From positions 1 to 12,991 of the forward strand of contig JAKAMV010000189.1 in NCBI GenBank assembly GCA_021812735.1: 12,991 nucleotides of DNA, written 5' to 3'. This stretch comes from Chloroflexota bacterium (GTDB taxonomy: Bacteria; Chloroflexota; Limnocylindria; Limnocylindrales; CSP1-4). This document shows positions 6,630 to 12,991 of the stretch, piece by piece. The notes below the pieces were generated by a model. That model did no database searches. It had not been told where the DNA came from and worked only from the letters and a program-made list of their open reading frames with translations. The first letter of the stretch is position 1, and each line of letters begins with the position of its first letter. Position numbers and translations under genes: made by a program.

Positions 6630-7708
6630 CCAAGGAGCGGGCCGTGGCCGCGCCCGAATCGGCCCCTGTGTCGCCTGCGGTGGCCCGTCCATGGGCGCAC
6701 CCTTCCGTCCTTGCCCGCTGGGAGTTCTTTCTTGTCCTGATCCTGGGCTTGTTCGTCTGGATGGGGACGCGTGTCTCCCCGTACTTCCTGACGCCCTCGA
6801 ACTTCGCAAACCTGACGAGCGCCATGATGGAGGTTGCAATCATGGCGCTGCCTGCCACGTTGATCATCATCGCCGGGGAGATCGATCTCTCCGTCGAGTC
6901 CACACTTGGACTTGCGAGCGCCATCCTCGGCTTTCTCTGGGCGGCTGGTGTCCCCCTCGAGGTGGATATCCCACTCGTCCTCGCCGTCGGTGGGTTGGCC
7001 GGGCTCTTGAACGGCCTTCTTGTCGCACGAGCCGGCCTACCGTCGCTGGTCGTCACGCTCGGGACGCTGGCGCTGTACCGCGGCTTGGCGCAGGTGGTGC
7101 TGGGCACGCGGGCGATCAGCGACTTCCCATCTGGTTTCACGGCCTTCGGGTTCGGCACGGTCCCGGGGTCTCCGATTCCGTGGACGCTGATCGTCTTCGC
7201 AATGCTCGGCGCCGTCTTCTGGTTCGTCGCTCACGCAACCTGGATTGGCCGGCAAGTGTTCGCCGTGGGGAAGAACAAGGATGCTGCACGGTACGCAGCG
7301 GTCGATGTGGCCGCGCTCAAGACGGCACTCTTCGTGGTGTCCGGCGTCTTGGCAGCCCTTGCCGGGATCATCCTCACGGCACGGTTTTCGAGTGCTCGGG
7401 GCGACAACGGCAGCGGGCTCGTGCTGACGGTGGTCACGATCGTGCTGCTGGGTGGCGTGGACATCAACGGCGGCAAAGGGACGATCCCCGGAGTCATCCT
7501 TGCCGTCTTTACGTTGGCCACTCTGCAGAGTGCCCTGAACCTCGCGGGTGTATCGGGCGACTATCAGACGGTTGCCGTGGGGCTGCTGCTCATCGTCTCG
7601 ATCACCGCTCCCTACATCGCTCGCCAGGCCAGGACGGTCATCGGGAGGGTACTGAGGGCCAGGCATCCGCCGCCCGACCCGGTCGCACACGGCGAGGTGG
7701 TTGGTTAG
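6626..7708 (+). CDS. rhaQ: Sugar ABC transporter permease 2 (rhamnose, RhaQ-like)
   Basis: This 360-residue integral membrane protein is the partner of the preceding permease. It shares its layout: a polar N-terminus of about 30 residues, hydrophobic segments from about 33-48 onward, the family motif GEIDLSVESTLGL (84-96), and the coupling loop GRQVFAVGKNKDAARYA (208-224). The last 25 residues are a polar, Pro/His-containing tail. The start is ATG at 6626, overlapping the previous stop in ATGA. No strong ribosome site lies at the usual distance, so it probably depends on ribosomes finishing the upstream gene. The two permeases are clearly related but divergent paralogues. It is followed after 36 nt by the binding-protein gene. 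The family is certain; the rhamnose role comes from context. Confidence 0.92.
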   Translation: MTKERAVAAPESAPVSPAVARPWAHPSVLARWEFFLVLILGLFVWMGTRVSPYFLTPSNFANLTSAMMEVAIMALPATLIIIAGEIDLSVESTLGLASAILGFLWAAGVPLEVDIPLVLAVGGLAGLLNGLLVARAGLPSLVVTLGTLALYRGLAQVVLGTRAISDFPSGFTAFGFGTVPGSPIPWTLIVFAMLGAVFWFVAHATWIGRQVFAVGKNKDAARYAAVDVAALKTALFVVSGVLAALAGIILTARFSSARGDNGSGLVLTVVTIVLLGGVDINGGKGTIPGVILAVFTLATLQSALNLAGVSGDYQTVAVGLLLIVSITAPYIARQARTVIGRVLRARHPPPDPVAHGEVVG

Positions 7709-7726
7709 CGTCGTCGCATCGTAACG

Positions 7727-7735
7727 AGAGGAGGT
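7727..7735 (+). promoter_or_regulatory. Strong ribosome binding site of the binding-protein gene
   Basis: AGAGGAGGT is the longest anti-Shine-Dalgarno match noticed in the operon and lies nine bases before the ATG at 7745. It fits the need for more binding protein than permease or ATPase. Confidence 0.7.
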
Positions 7736-7744
7736 ACACGTTCG

Positions 7745-8884
7745 ATGTTCCGTTCATCGTTGCGCGTCGTCGCCGGGATCGCGTCGGTCGCGCTCGTCGT
7801 AGCCGCGTGCGGCTCGGCGGCGACGCCGGCACCTGCGTCCCAGGCGCCAGTGGCATCAGCCGCGCCGGCGGCATCGGCCCCGGCCCCGTCGGCGCCGCCC
7901 GCATCTGCGGCCCCCGCGTCGGTGGCGCCCGGCGCGTCCGCCGCGGCCATCAATGTCGTCGTCATCCCCAAGCAGATCAACAACCCGTATTTCGACGTCG
8001 CGTTCAAGGGCGCGCAGAAGGCGGCAGCGGATCTCGGAGGCACCGTCACGCAGGTCGGGCCGAGCGCTGCATCCGCGCCCCAGCAGATCCCGTTCATCCA
8101 AACGGCCACCACCCAACACGTGAGCGCCATCCTGATCTCGGCTGACGACGCCACTGCGATCGCACCGGCCCTCAAGGCGGCGATGGCGGCCGGTATCAAG
8201 GTCGTTGGCTACGACTCGAGCCCAGCCGTGGGCGCGTACAACGTGTTCGTCAACCAGGCCGACACGAACGGCATCGGCCAGGGGCTCGTCCAAATGGCGT
8301 GCGACCTCGCGCCGAACTGCAGCGGCGAGATCGCTGTCCTATCGGCTGCGGAGACGGCGACCAACCAGAACGCCTGGATCGCGGCCATGAAGCAGACCAT
8401 GAAGGAGGCGAAGTACAAGAACCTCGTGTGGGACGGCGTTGTCTACGGCAATGACGACCCGCAGATCAGCACAACCCAGGCGCAGGGCCTGCTCCAGGCG
8501 CATCCGAACCTCAAGGTCATCGTTGCGCCGACCACGGTCGGGATCGTGGCGGCCGCCCAAGTGGTGCAGTCGGCCGGTAAGACCGGCAAGGTCTTCGTGA
8601 CCGGCCTCGGGACGCCGAAGGGTATGGAGGCGTACGTCAAGGCCGGTGTGGCGCCCGAGTTCGCCCTGTGGAACGTGACTGACCTCGGGTACCTGGCCTA
8701 CGCCGTCGCGTATGACCTCGTTACCGGCAAGATCAAGGGCAACGTCGGCGAGACGTTCACGGTCAACGGCCTCAACAACAATCAGCCGTACACGATCGGC
8801 CCGAACAACGTCGTGGTGCTCGGTCCGCCGTTCGTCTTCAACAAGAGCAACATCGACCAGTACGTCCAGGAGTTTGGCTTCTAA
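7745..8884 (+). CDS. rhaS: Rhamnose ABC transporter substrate-binding lipoprotein, RhaS-like
   Basis: This 379-residue extracytoplasmic binding protein should capture L-rhamnose and deliver it to the two permeases. Residues 1-21 form a lipoprotein signal peptide ending in the lipobox VAAC, with Cys22 as the expected lipidated residue. Residues 23-68 are a tether made almost only of Ala, Pro and Ser. The mature domain begins at INVVVIPKQINNPYFDVAF and has the periplasmic-binding fold of the ribose/AI-2 type: NPYFDVAFKGAQKAA, then AILISADDATAIAPALKAA, then VVGYDSSP. Cys186 and Cys192 are close enough to form a disulfide; this is speculation. It follows the permeases instead of heading the operon as in rhizobia. 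A strong hairpin follows the gene. This rhaS is the rhizobial binding protein, not the AraC-family activator of E. coli. Confidence 0.93.
   Translation: MFRSSLRVVAGIASVALVVAACGSAATPAPASQAPVASAAPAASAPAPSAPPASAAPASVAPGASAAAINVVVIPKQINNPYFDVAFKGAQKAAADLGGTVTQVGPSAASAPQQIPFIQTATTQHVSAILISADDATAIAPALKAAMAAGIKVVGYDSSPAVGAYNVFVNQADTNGIGQGLVQMACDLAPNCSGEIAVLSAAETATNQNAWIAAMKQTMKEAKYKNLVWDGVVYGNDDPQISTTQAQGLLQAHPNLKVIVAPTTVGIVAAAQVVQSAGKTGKVFVTGLGTPKGMEAYVKAGVAPEFALWNVTDLGYLAYAVAYDLVTGKIKGNVGETFTVNGLNNNQPYTIGPNNVVVLGPPFVFNKSNIDQYVQEFGF
7811..7948 (+). repeat. Low-complexity Ala/Pro/Ser tether coding segment
   Basis: This segment encodes residues 23-68 of the binding protein, 46 residues dominated by Ala, Pro and Ser with imperfect SAAPA/PASA-type reiterations. 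Such tethers place the binding domain away from the membrane and are common in lipoproteins of high-GC monoderm and Chloroflexota-like genomes. Confidence 0.7.
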
Positions 8885-8891
8885 CATCGCT

Positions 8892-8937
8892 CGGTCGGGC
8901 CGACCCGCGCGGCGCCGCCGTCCGGGTCGGCCGACCG
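8892..8937 (+). terminator. Strong hairpin between binding-protein and mutarotase genes
   Basis: The left arm CGGTCGGGCCGACCCG (8892-8907) pairs with the right arm CGGGTCGGCCGACCG (8923-8937) over 15 pairs with one bulged G. The loop is 15 nt and itself GC-rich. TTTA follows, too few Ts for a clear intrinsic terminator. Each arm is also a near-perfect palindrome (GGTCGGCCGACC), so two small hairpins are an alternative fold. The likely role is partial termination or protection of the 3' end of the binding-protein message, which is usually made in excess; this is inference. Confidence 0.6.
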
Positions 8938-8953
8938 TTTAGAGGGCAGGTTC

Positions 8954-9268
8954 GTGGAACGCGTCGGCTTCGTTATGAGGCTCCTGCCTGGAAAGGCCGA
9001 GGAGTACCGTCGGCGCCATGCGTCGGTCTGGCCCGAGATGCTCGAAGCGCTTCGTCGCGCGGGCTGCCACAACTACTCGATATTCCAGCGCGACGAGGAT
9101 CTCTTCGGCTATTTCGAGGTGGATGATTTCGAGCGGTTCCGGAGCATGATGGCCGCATCGGAGGTGAACACCCGTTGGCAGGCCGAGATGACGACGCTGA
9201 TCGATCCGTGCACGGACCCTGCCACCGGGTTCCATCGGCGCCTCGACGAGGTGTTCCATCTTGACTGA
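8954..9268 (+). CDS. rhaU: L-rhamnose mutarotase
   Basis: This small cytoplasmic enzyme of 104 residues speeds interconversion of alpha and beta L-rhamnose so that the isomerase receives its preferred anomer. The sequence follows the RhaM/RhaU family along its whole length: FVMRL near the start, EEYRRRHASVWPEM with Tyr18 and the catalytic-type His22 at the same positions as in the E. coli enzyme, CHNYSIF (near 37-43), a Trp in NTRWQAEM, and the typical ending DEVFHLD. The length is also that of the family. The start is GTG at 8954, with AGAGGG (8941-8946) seven bases upstream. The end overlaps the kinase start by 8 nt. The gene is called rhaM in E. coli and rhaU in rhizobia. Confidence 0.95.
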   Translation: MERVGFVMRLLPGKAEEYRRRHASVWPEMLEALRRAGCHNYSIFQRDEDLFGYFEVDDFERFRSMMAASEVNTRWQAEMTTLIDPCTDPATGFHRRLDEVFHLD

Positions 9269-10766
9269 GGCGAAGCTGCGGCTCGTCGCGGCCGATCTCG
9301 GGGCCGAAAGCGGACGGGTAGGAGTCGGCACTTTCGACGGAGGTCGGCTCTCGCTCGATGACGCCCACCGCTTCGCAAACGTACCGGTTGCCGTCGGCGG
9401 GACGTTGCACTGGGATTTCCTGCGGCTCTTCGGCGAGGTGCTCACGGGGCTCCGCCGCGCGGCCCAGGGAGGGCCGGTCGACGCGGTCGGGGTCGACACG
9501 TGGGGCGTCGACTTCGGATTGCTCGACACGCGCGGCCGCTTGCTCGCGAACCCTGTTCATTATCGCGATGGACGCACGAGCGGGATGCTCGAGGCGGCCG
9601 CCGCGCTCGTTCCACGCGCGGAGATCTACAACGCGACGGGCATCCAATTCATGCCCATCAACACGTTGTACCAGTTGCTCTCGATGGTGCGCGCAGACGA
9701 TCCACTGCTGGGTCAGGCGGACCGTTTGCTGATGATGGGCGACCTGTTCGCGCACTTCTTGTCCGGCAGCATGGTGGCGGAATACACGAACGTCAGCACC
9801 AGCCAGTGCCTCGATTGCCGGACACACACCTGGGCACGACCGCTCCTCGAGCGCCTCGGCATTCCGACGCATTTCCTGCCCGAGCTGACAGAACCCGGCA
9901 CTGTCCTCGGCCCCGTACGCGCGGATGTCGCCGCCGAGACGGGACTGACGGGGTCGCGCGTGGTCGCTGTCGCCTCGCACGACACGGCGTCCGCGGTCGC
10001 GGGGACGCCGTTGGCTGGACCCACGACCGCGTTCCTGTCCTCGGGGACCTGGTCGCTGATCGGGCTCGAGGTCCCTGCGCCCGTCATCAACGATGCGTCG
10101 TTCGCAGCCAACTTGACCAACGAGGGCGGCTTCGGACACACGATCCGGTTGTTGCGCAACGTGATGGGGCTATGGCTCGTCCAGGAGAGTCGTCGAGCCC
10201 TCTGGGCGGCCGACGACGGGCCCTCGTATGAGGAGCTTGCGGCCCTCGCCGCCGCGGCGCCCCCTTGGACAGCGTTCATCGACCCCGATGACGAGCGCTT
10301 CCTACGACCCGGGGACCTACCTGACCGGGTCCGCATGTACTGCAGCGAGACCGGCCAGAAGGTGCCGTCGGACACCGGGACCTTGCTGCGCGTGTTGCTC
10401 GACAGCCTCGCGCTGCGGTACGCACGTGTCGTCGGCGACCTTGGCGCTGCCGTGGGGTATCCCGTGGAGGGGATCCATGTGGTGGGCGGCGGTGCCAATC
10501 ATCGGCTCTTGTGTCAGCTGACGGCGGACGCTACCGGCCTCCCCGTCCGCGCAGGACCGGTCGAGGCGGCGCTGATCGGCAATCTCGTCGTGCAGGCGAT
10601 CGCCCTGGGGGAGCTCTCGAGTGTCTCCGAAGCGCGGGAGCTGATCGCGCGGTCGTTTCCGTTCACTGTGTACGAGCCGCGCTCCGACTGGAGCGAGGCG
10701 CGTACGCGCTTCGACGCGTTGCTCCGCGACCGCGTCGAGCCGGCGGCAGCGCCAGCCGTGGACTAG
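9261..10766 (+). CDS. rhaK: L-rhamnulokinase (FGGY family)
   Basis: This 501-residue cytoplasmic kinase phosphorylates L-rhamnulose with ATP to L-rhamnulose 1-phosphate. The FGGY two-domain pattern is complete: ADLGAESGR at the N-terminal phosphate loop (11-19), GVDTWGVDFGLLD (about 78-90), YRDGRT, then GIQFMPINTLYQL. The catalytic-base region ASHDTASAV contains Asp241, equivalent to the conserved Asp of E. coli RhaB. SSGTWSLIGLE, NLTNEGGF, and the ATP-side VVGGGANHRLLCQL (about 408-421) follow. The start is TTG at 9261, 8 nt inside the mutarotase gene; GAGGTG at 9248-9253 is seven bases upstream, and conservation begins within a few residues. No nearby ATG or GTG in frame fits as well. It is called rhaB in E. 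coli and rhaK in rhizobia. Confidence 0.95.
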   Translation: MTEAKLRLVAADLGAESGRVGVGTFDGGRLSLDDAHRFANVPVAVGGTLHWDFLRLFGEVLTGLRRAAQGGPVDAVGVDTWGVDFGLLDTRGRLLANPVHYRDGRTSGMLEAAAALVPRAEIYNATGIQFMPINTLYQLLSMVRADDPLLGQADRLLMMGDLFAHFLSGSMVAEYTNVSTSQCLDCRTHTWARPLLERLGIPTHFLPELTEPGTVLGPVRADVAAETGLTGSRVVAVASHDTASAVAGTPLAGPTTAFLSSGTWSLIGLEVPAPVINDASFAANLTNEGGFGHTIRLLRNVMGLWLVQESRRALWAADDGPSYEELAALAAAAPPWTAFIDPDDERFLRPGDLPDRVRMYCSETGQKVPSDTGTLLRVLLDSLALRYARVVGDLGAAVGYPVEGIHVVGGGANHRLLCQLTADATGLPVRAGPVEAALIGNLVVQAIALGELSSVSEARELIARSFPFTVYEPRSDWSEARTRFDALLRDRVEPAAAPAVD

Positions 10767-10811
10767 GGCACCAAATGTCGGGCGCCATCTTGTCCAAGAG
10801 GAGTGCGAACC

Positions 10812-12032
10812 ATGGCCCTTGACCCATCCATCGCGCAGCCCACATCGGCCCCGCTCGATGACCGCATCGCCTGGGCGGTCGACGGGTTGACCGTCGAGCT
10901 GCCGTCGTGGGGCTTCGTGAACACCGGGACCCGGTTCCGCGTGTTCCCCCAGCCCGGCGTGCCACGGACGGTCTTCGAAAAGATCGACGACGCTGCCACC
11001 GTCAAGCGCTACACGGGCATCGCCGGGACGGTCGCCCTGCACATTCCGTGGGATCGTGTCGACGACTTCGCATCTCTCGCCGCGTACGCAGCGGACCGTG
11101 GGCTCCTCATCGGAGGGATCAACAGCAACACGTTCCAGGATGAGGACTACATGCTGGGCTCCCTCTGTCACCCTTCGCCGGCCGCCCGCGCCAAGGCCGT
11201 CGCTGCGATCGTCGAATGCTGCGAAATCGCCGCCGAGATCGGGTCGCGCGTCGTCAAGGTGTGGCTCGGCGATGGGACCAACTATCCGGGGCAGGACGAC
11301 CTGCGCTGGCGGCGGCACCGTCTCGTCGCCGGACTCCGCGAGATCTATCCGCATCTACCCGAAGGGGCCCGCCTCTTCCTCGAATACAAATTGTACGAGC
11401 CGGCCTTCTACTCGACGGACGTCCAGGACTGGGGTCAGGCGCTGTCGGTCTCCCGACTCGTGGGAGACCGCGCGATGGTCTGCGTCGACATCGGCCATCA
11501 CGCAATGGGGGTCAACATCGAGCAGATCGTGGCGATCCTGCTGGCCGAGGGTCGCCTGGGTGGGTTCGACCTCAACGACAAGAAATACGGCGATGACGAC
11601 CTGATGCTCGGCAGCATCGATCCATACCAGCTCTTCCGGATCGCCCACGAGCTCGTCAACGCGATGCGCGACGACGGCGATCCGGTGGCGCAGCGGTGTG
11701 CGCGCGAAACCGTGTACATGATCGATCAATGCCACAACATCGAGCCGAAGTTGCCGGCAATGATCCGCTCGGTCATGAACCTGCAGGAAGCGTTCGCAAA
11801 GGCGTTGCTCGTGGACCGTGAGGCGTTGGTCGCGGCCCAGGCGGCGGGCGACGTCCTGGAGGCGAACCGTGTGCTGGCCGACGCCTTTGCGACTGACGTG
11901 CGGCCGGCACTCGCGCGCCTGCGCGTCGAGCGCGGGCTTCCCGCGGATCCGTTCCAGGCATATCTCGTGAGTGGCGAGGCGGAGCAGCGTGCGGCCGCAC
12001 GTACCGGCGGGGCAGCAGCCGGCTGGGGATGA
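10812..12032 (+). CDS. rhaI: L-rhamnose isomerase
   Basis: This 406-residue metal-dependent TIM-barrel enzyme converts L-rhamnose to L-rhamnulose. Motifs of the Pseudomonas/rhizobial-type isomerase are clear: PSWGFVNTGTRF (31-42), ALHIPWD (75-81), GGINSNTFQDEDY (101-113), KVWLGDGTNYPGQ (149-161), EYKLYEPAFYSTD (191-203), VDIGHH (225-230), NDKKYGDDDL (255-264), then MIDQCHN. Predicted metal ligands are E191, D226, H229, D253, D261, D263 and D305. At 253 the known rhamnose isomerases that I recall have His, but here it is Asp (GFDLND), as at the equivalent position of xylose isomerase. The start is ATG at 10812 because AAGAGGAG (10796-10803) is eight bases upstream; a GTG at 10803 overlaps that site and is unlikely. 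The C-terminus is Ala/Gly-rich. It is placed in the long operon instead of next to the aldolase as in rhizobia. Confidence 0.93.
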   Translation: MALDPSIAQPTSAPLDDRIAWAVDGLTVELPSWGFVNTGTRFRVFPQPGVPRTVFEKIDDAATVKRYTGIAGTVALHIPWDRVDDFASLAAYAADRGLLIGGINSNTFQDEDYMLGSLCHPSPAARAKAVAAIVECCEIAAEIGSRVVKVWLGDGTNYPGQDDLRWRRHRLVAGLREIYPHLPEGARLFLEYKLYEPAFYSTDVQDWGQALSVSRLVGDRAMVCVDIGHHAMGVNIEQIVAILLAEGRLGGFDLNDKKYGDDDLMLGSIDPYQLFRIAHELVNAMRDDGDPVAQRCARETVYMIDQCHNIEPKLPAMIRSVMNLQEAFAKALLVDREALVAAQAAGDVLEANRVLADAFATDVRPALARLRVERGLPADPFQAYLVSGEAEQRAAARTGGAAAGWG

Positions 12033-12103
12033 CGGTGAGTTGATGGCGCGTGAGTCGGACGCTCTGGCGGCAGCACCCGCGGCGGAGCTGGAGGGATCCT
12101 GAG
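12033..12103 (+). promoter_or_regulatory. Short spacer with ribosome binding site before the LutA-like gene
   Basis: This 71-nt gap has no terminator or promoter that I can recognise, so the LutA-like gene is probably cotranscribed. GGAGGG (12090-12095) is eight bases before the ATG at 12104. An open frame of 19 codons (12043-12102) ends one base before that ATG; it has no recognisable features and may be chance. Confidence 0.4.
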
Positions 12104-12991
12104 ATGCCGCAGACGCCCCGCGTGCGCCTGTTCGTGACCTGCATGGTCGACCTCTTCCGGCCGCGAGTGGGCATCGCCGCGGTGCGGCTGCTCGAGCGAC
12201 GCGGCCTCGCGGTCGAGTTCCCCACGGCACAGACCTGCTGTGGCCAGTTCGCCTTCAACGCGGGGCATCACAAGGAGGCCGCCGCGATGGGACGCCAGCT
12301 CGTGCGCGCCTTCGAGCAAGCGACCCCGGGCGATGCGGCGGCGGTGGCGGACGTCCCGGTCATCGCGCTGTCCGGGTCGTGCGCGGCGATGGTGTCGCAC
12401 GAGCTGCCCGATCTCCTCGAGCGCGACGCGCTGGATCGCGGCGCGGCGCGGGCGACCGCCCAACGCTGGCGTCGTCGCGCGGAGTCGCTTGCCCGACGGG
12501 TCGTCGAGCTGAGCGTCTGGCTCGAGCGTGACGTCGCTCGGGTCAACTCCAACCCGGCGGAGGGTTCAACCGCACCGACGGCCACCCAGCCGGGGCCGGA
12601 TACGGTTGGGCCGGTGCCGGTTGCCTGGCACACGGGATGCCATATGCGCCGCCTGCTGCAGGTCACCGAGCCACCGATCCACGTGCTCGAAGCTGCCGGT
12701 GCGGCCGGGCACGAGCTCCCTGACGCAGACCAGTGCTGTGGTTTCGGCGGTACGTTCGCCCTGTCCGAGCCTGAGCTCTCTGCAGCGATGGCGGACACGA
12801 AACTGCAGGCGCTGGCGACGCCGCGCGCCGACGGCGCGGCGTGCCTCGTCAGCGCGGACTTGGGTTGCCTGCTGCAACTGGGGGGCCGGTTGCAGCGCGC
12901 AGGGGACACCTACCCCGTGCTCCATGTCGCGGAGCTCGTCGACCTCGCCGACCAGGGCGAGCTCACGCCGCTCGGGATCGCGCGGGCCGCC
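12104..12991 (+). CDS. lutA: LutA/LldE-like Fe-S oxidoreductase subunit (partial)
   Basis: This is probably the cysteine-rich subunit of a LutABC-type complex oxidising L-lactate to pyruvate in the cytoplasm or at the membrane. The 3' end is beyond the window; 296 residues are visible without a stop. Two CCG domains are seen. The first has Cys13 (VTCMVDLFRP), CCG at 45-47 (TCCGQFAFNAGH) and Cys93 (SGSCAAM). The second has Cys179 (HTGCHMRR), CCG at 211-213 (CCGFGGTFALSEPE) and Cys247/Cys255. A Pro/Thr/Gly-rich insert (about 147-171) separates them and partly explains why it is longer than the usual 240 or so residues of LutA. Homology is closest to LutA/LldE/YkgE; GlcF- or HdrD-like roles are possible for CCG proteins. 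The start is ATG at 12104 with a good ribosome site; a GTG at 12050 in frame would add a non-conserved Arg-rich leader. Its position after the rhamnose genes fits disposal of the lactate made from lactaldehyde. Confidence 0.88.
   Translation, partial: MPQTPRVRLFVTCMVDLFRPRVGIAAVRLLERRGLAVEFPTAQTCCGQFAFNAGHHKEAAAMGRQLVRAFEQATPGDAAAVADVPVIALSGSCAAMVSHELPDLLERDALDRGAARATAQRWRRRAESLARRVVELSVWLERDVARVNSNPAEGSTAPTATQPGPDTVGPVPVAWHTGCHMRRLLQVTEPPIHVLEAAGAAGHELPDADQCCGFGGTFALSEPELSAAMADTKLQALATPRADGAACLVSADLGCLLQLGGRLQRAGDTYPVLHVAELVDLADQGELTPLGIARAA

Noticed and set aside
10775..10822. 15-codon open frame overlapping the isomerase start
   Set aside because: It has no ribosome site and no recognisable content, and the real isomerase ATG lies inside it with a good site.
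12043..12102. 19-codon open frame between the isomerase and LutA-like genes
   Set aside because: It is Ala/Glu-rich with no features; it cannot be told from chance without expression data.
1..12991. CRISPR arrays, transposases, tRNA/rRNA genes, phage or toxin-antitoxin genes
   Set aside because: I looked for these on both strands and saw no repeat arrays, transposase motifs or RNA-gene signatures; the window is an ordinary metabolic locus in this respect.

Overview
The window is high-GC DNA (roughly two thirds G+C by eye) holding an almost complete L-rhamnose uptake and catabolism locus. The binding protein is a lipoprotein (lipobox VAAC) with a 46-residue Ala/Pro/Ser tether. Together with the GC content and the use of GTG and TTG starts, this suggests a monoderm-like high-GC bacterium such as a Chloroflexota or Actinomycetota lineage. 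That placement is inference; no rRNA or marker gene is present.

Layout. At 1-384 (-) is the 5' part of a GntR/HutC-type regulator that runs off the left edge. A 428-nt stretch with no convincing gene follows (385-812). At 813-2891 (-) is a fused rhamnulose-1-phosphate aldolase/lactaldehyde dehydrogenase. A 201-nt divergent control region (2892-3092) carries promoter-like elements on both strands, two 13-bp palindromes and a repeated CGTCCGG motif. On the + strand, closely packed genes then run from 3093 to the right edge: DeoR-family regulator, RbsA-type double ATPase, two permeases, sugar-binding lipoprotein, rhamnose mutarotase, rhamnulokinase, rhamnose isomerase and a LutA/LldE-like iron-sulfur protein that runs off the right edge.

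How the genes work together. The lipoprotein, the two permeases and the ATPase import L-rhamnose. The mutarotase interconverts its anomers. The isomerase makes L-rhamnulose and the kinase makes L-rhamnulose 1-phosphate. The aldolase domain splits this into dihydroxyacetone phosphate and L-lactaldehyde, and the fused short-chain dehydrogenase domain oxidises the aldehyde to L-lactate. The LutA-like gene at the end suggests the lactate goes on to pyruvate through a LutABC-type oxidase whose other subunits would lie beyond the window. The DeoR protein is the natural local regulator, sitting next to the palindromes of the divergent region.

The gene content matches the rhizobial rha locus (rhaRSTPQUK plus rhaDI), but the order differs: the isomerase is in the long operon and the binding protein follows the permeases. 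I see no mobile element, CRISPR array or RNA gene. The points most worth a second look are a His-to-Asp change at a predicted metal ligand of the isomerase, the architecture of the divergent control region, a strong double-palindrome hairpin between the binding-protein and mutarotase genes, and the lactate-oxidation link. No wholly new system is evident; this is a recognisable catabolic module with some unusual details.
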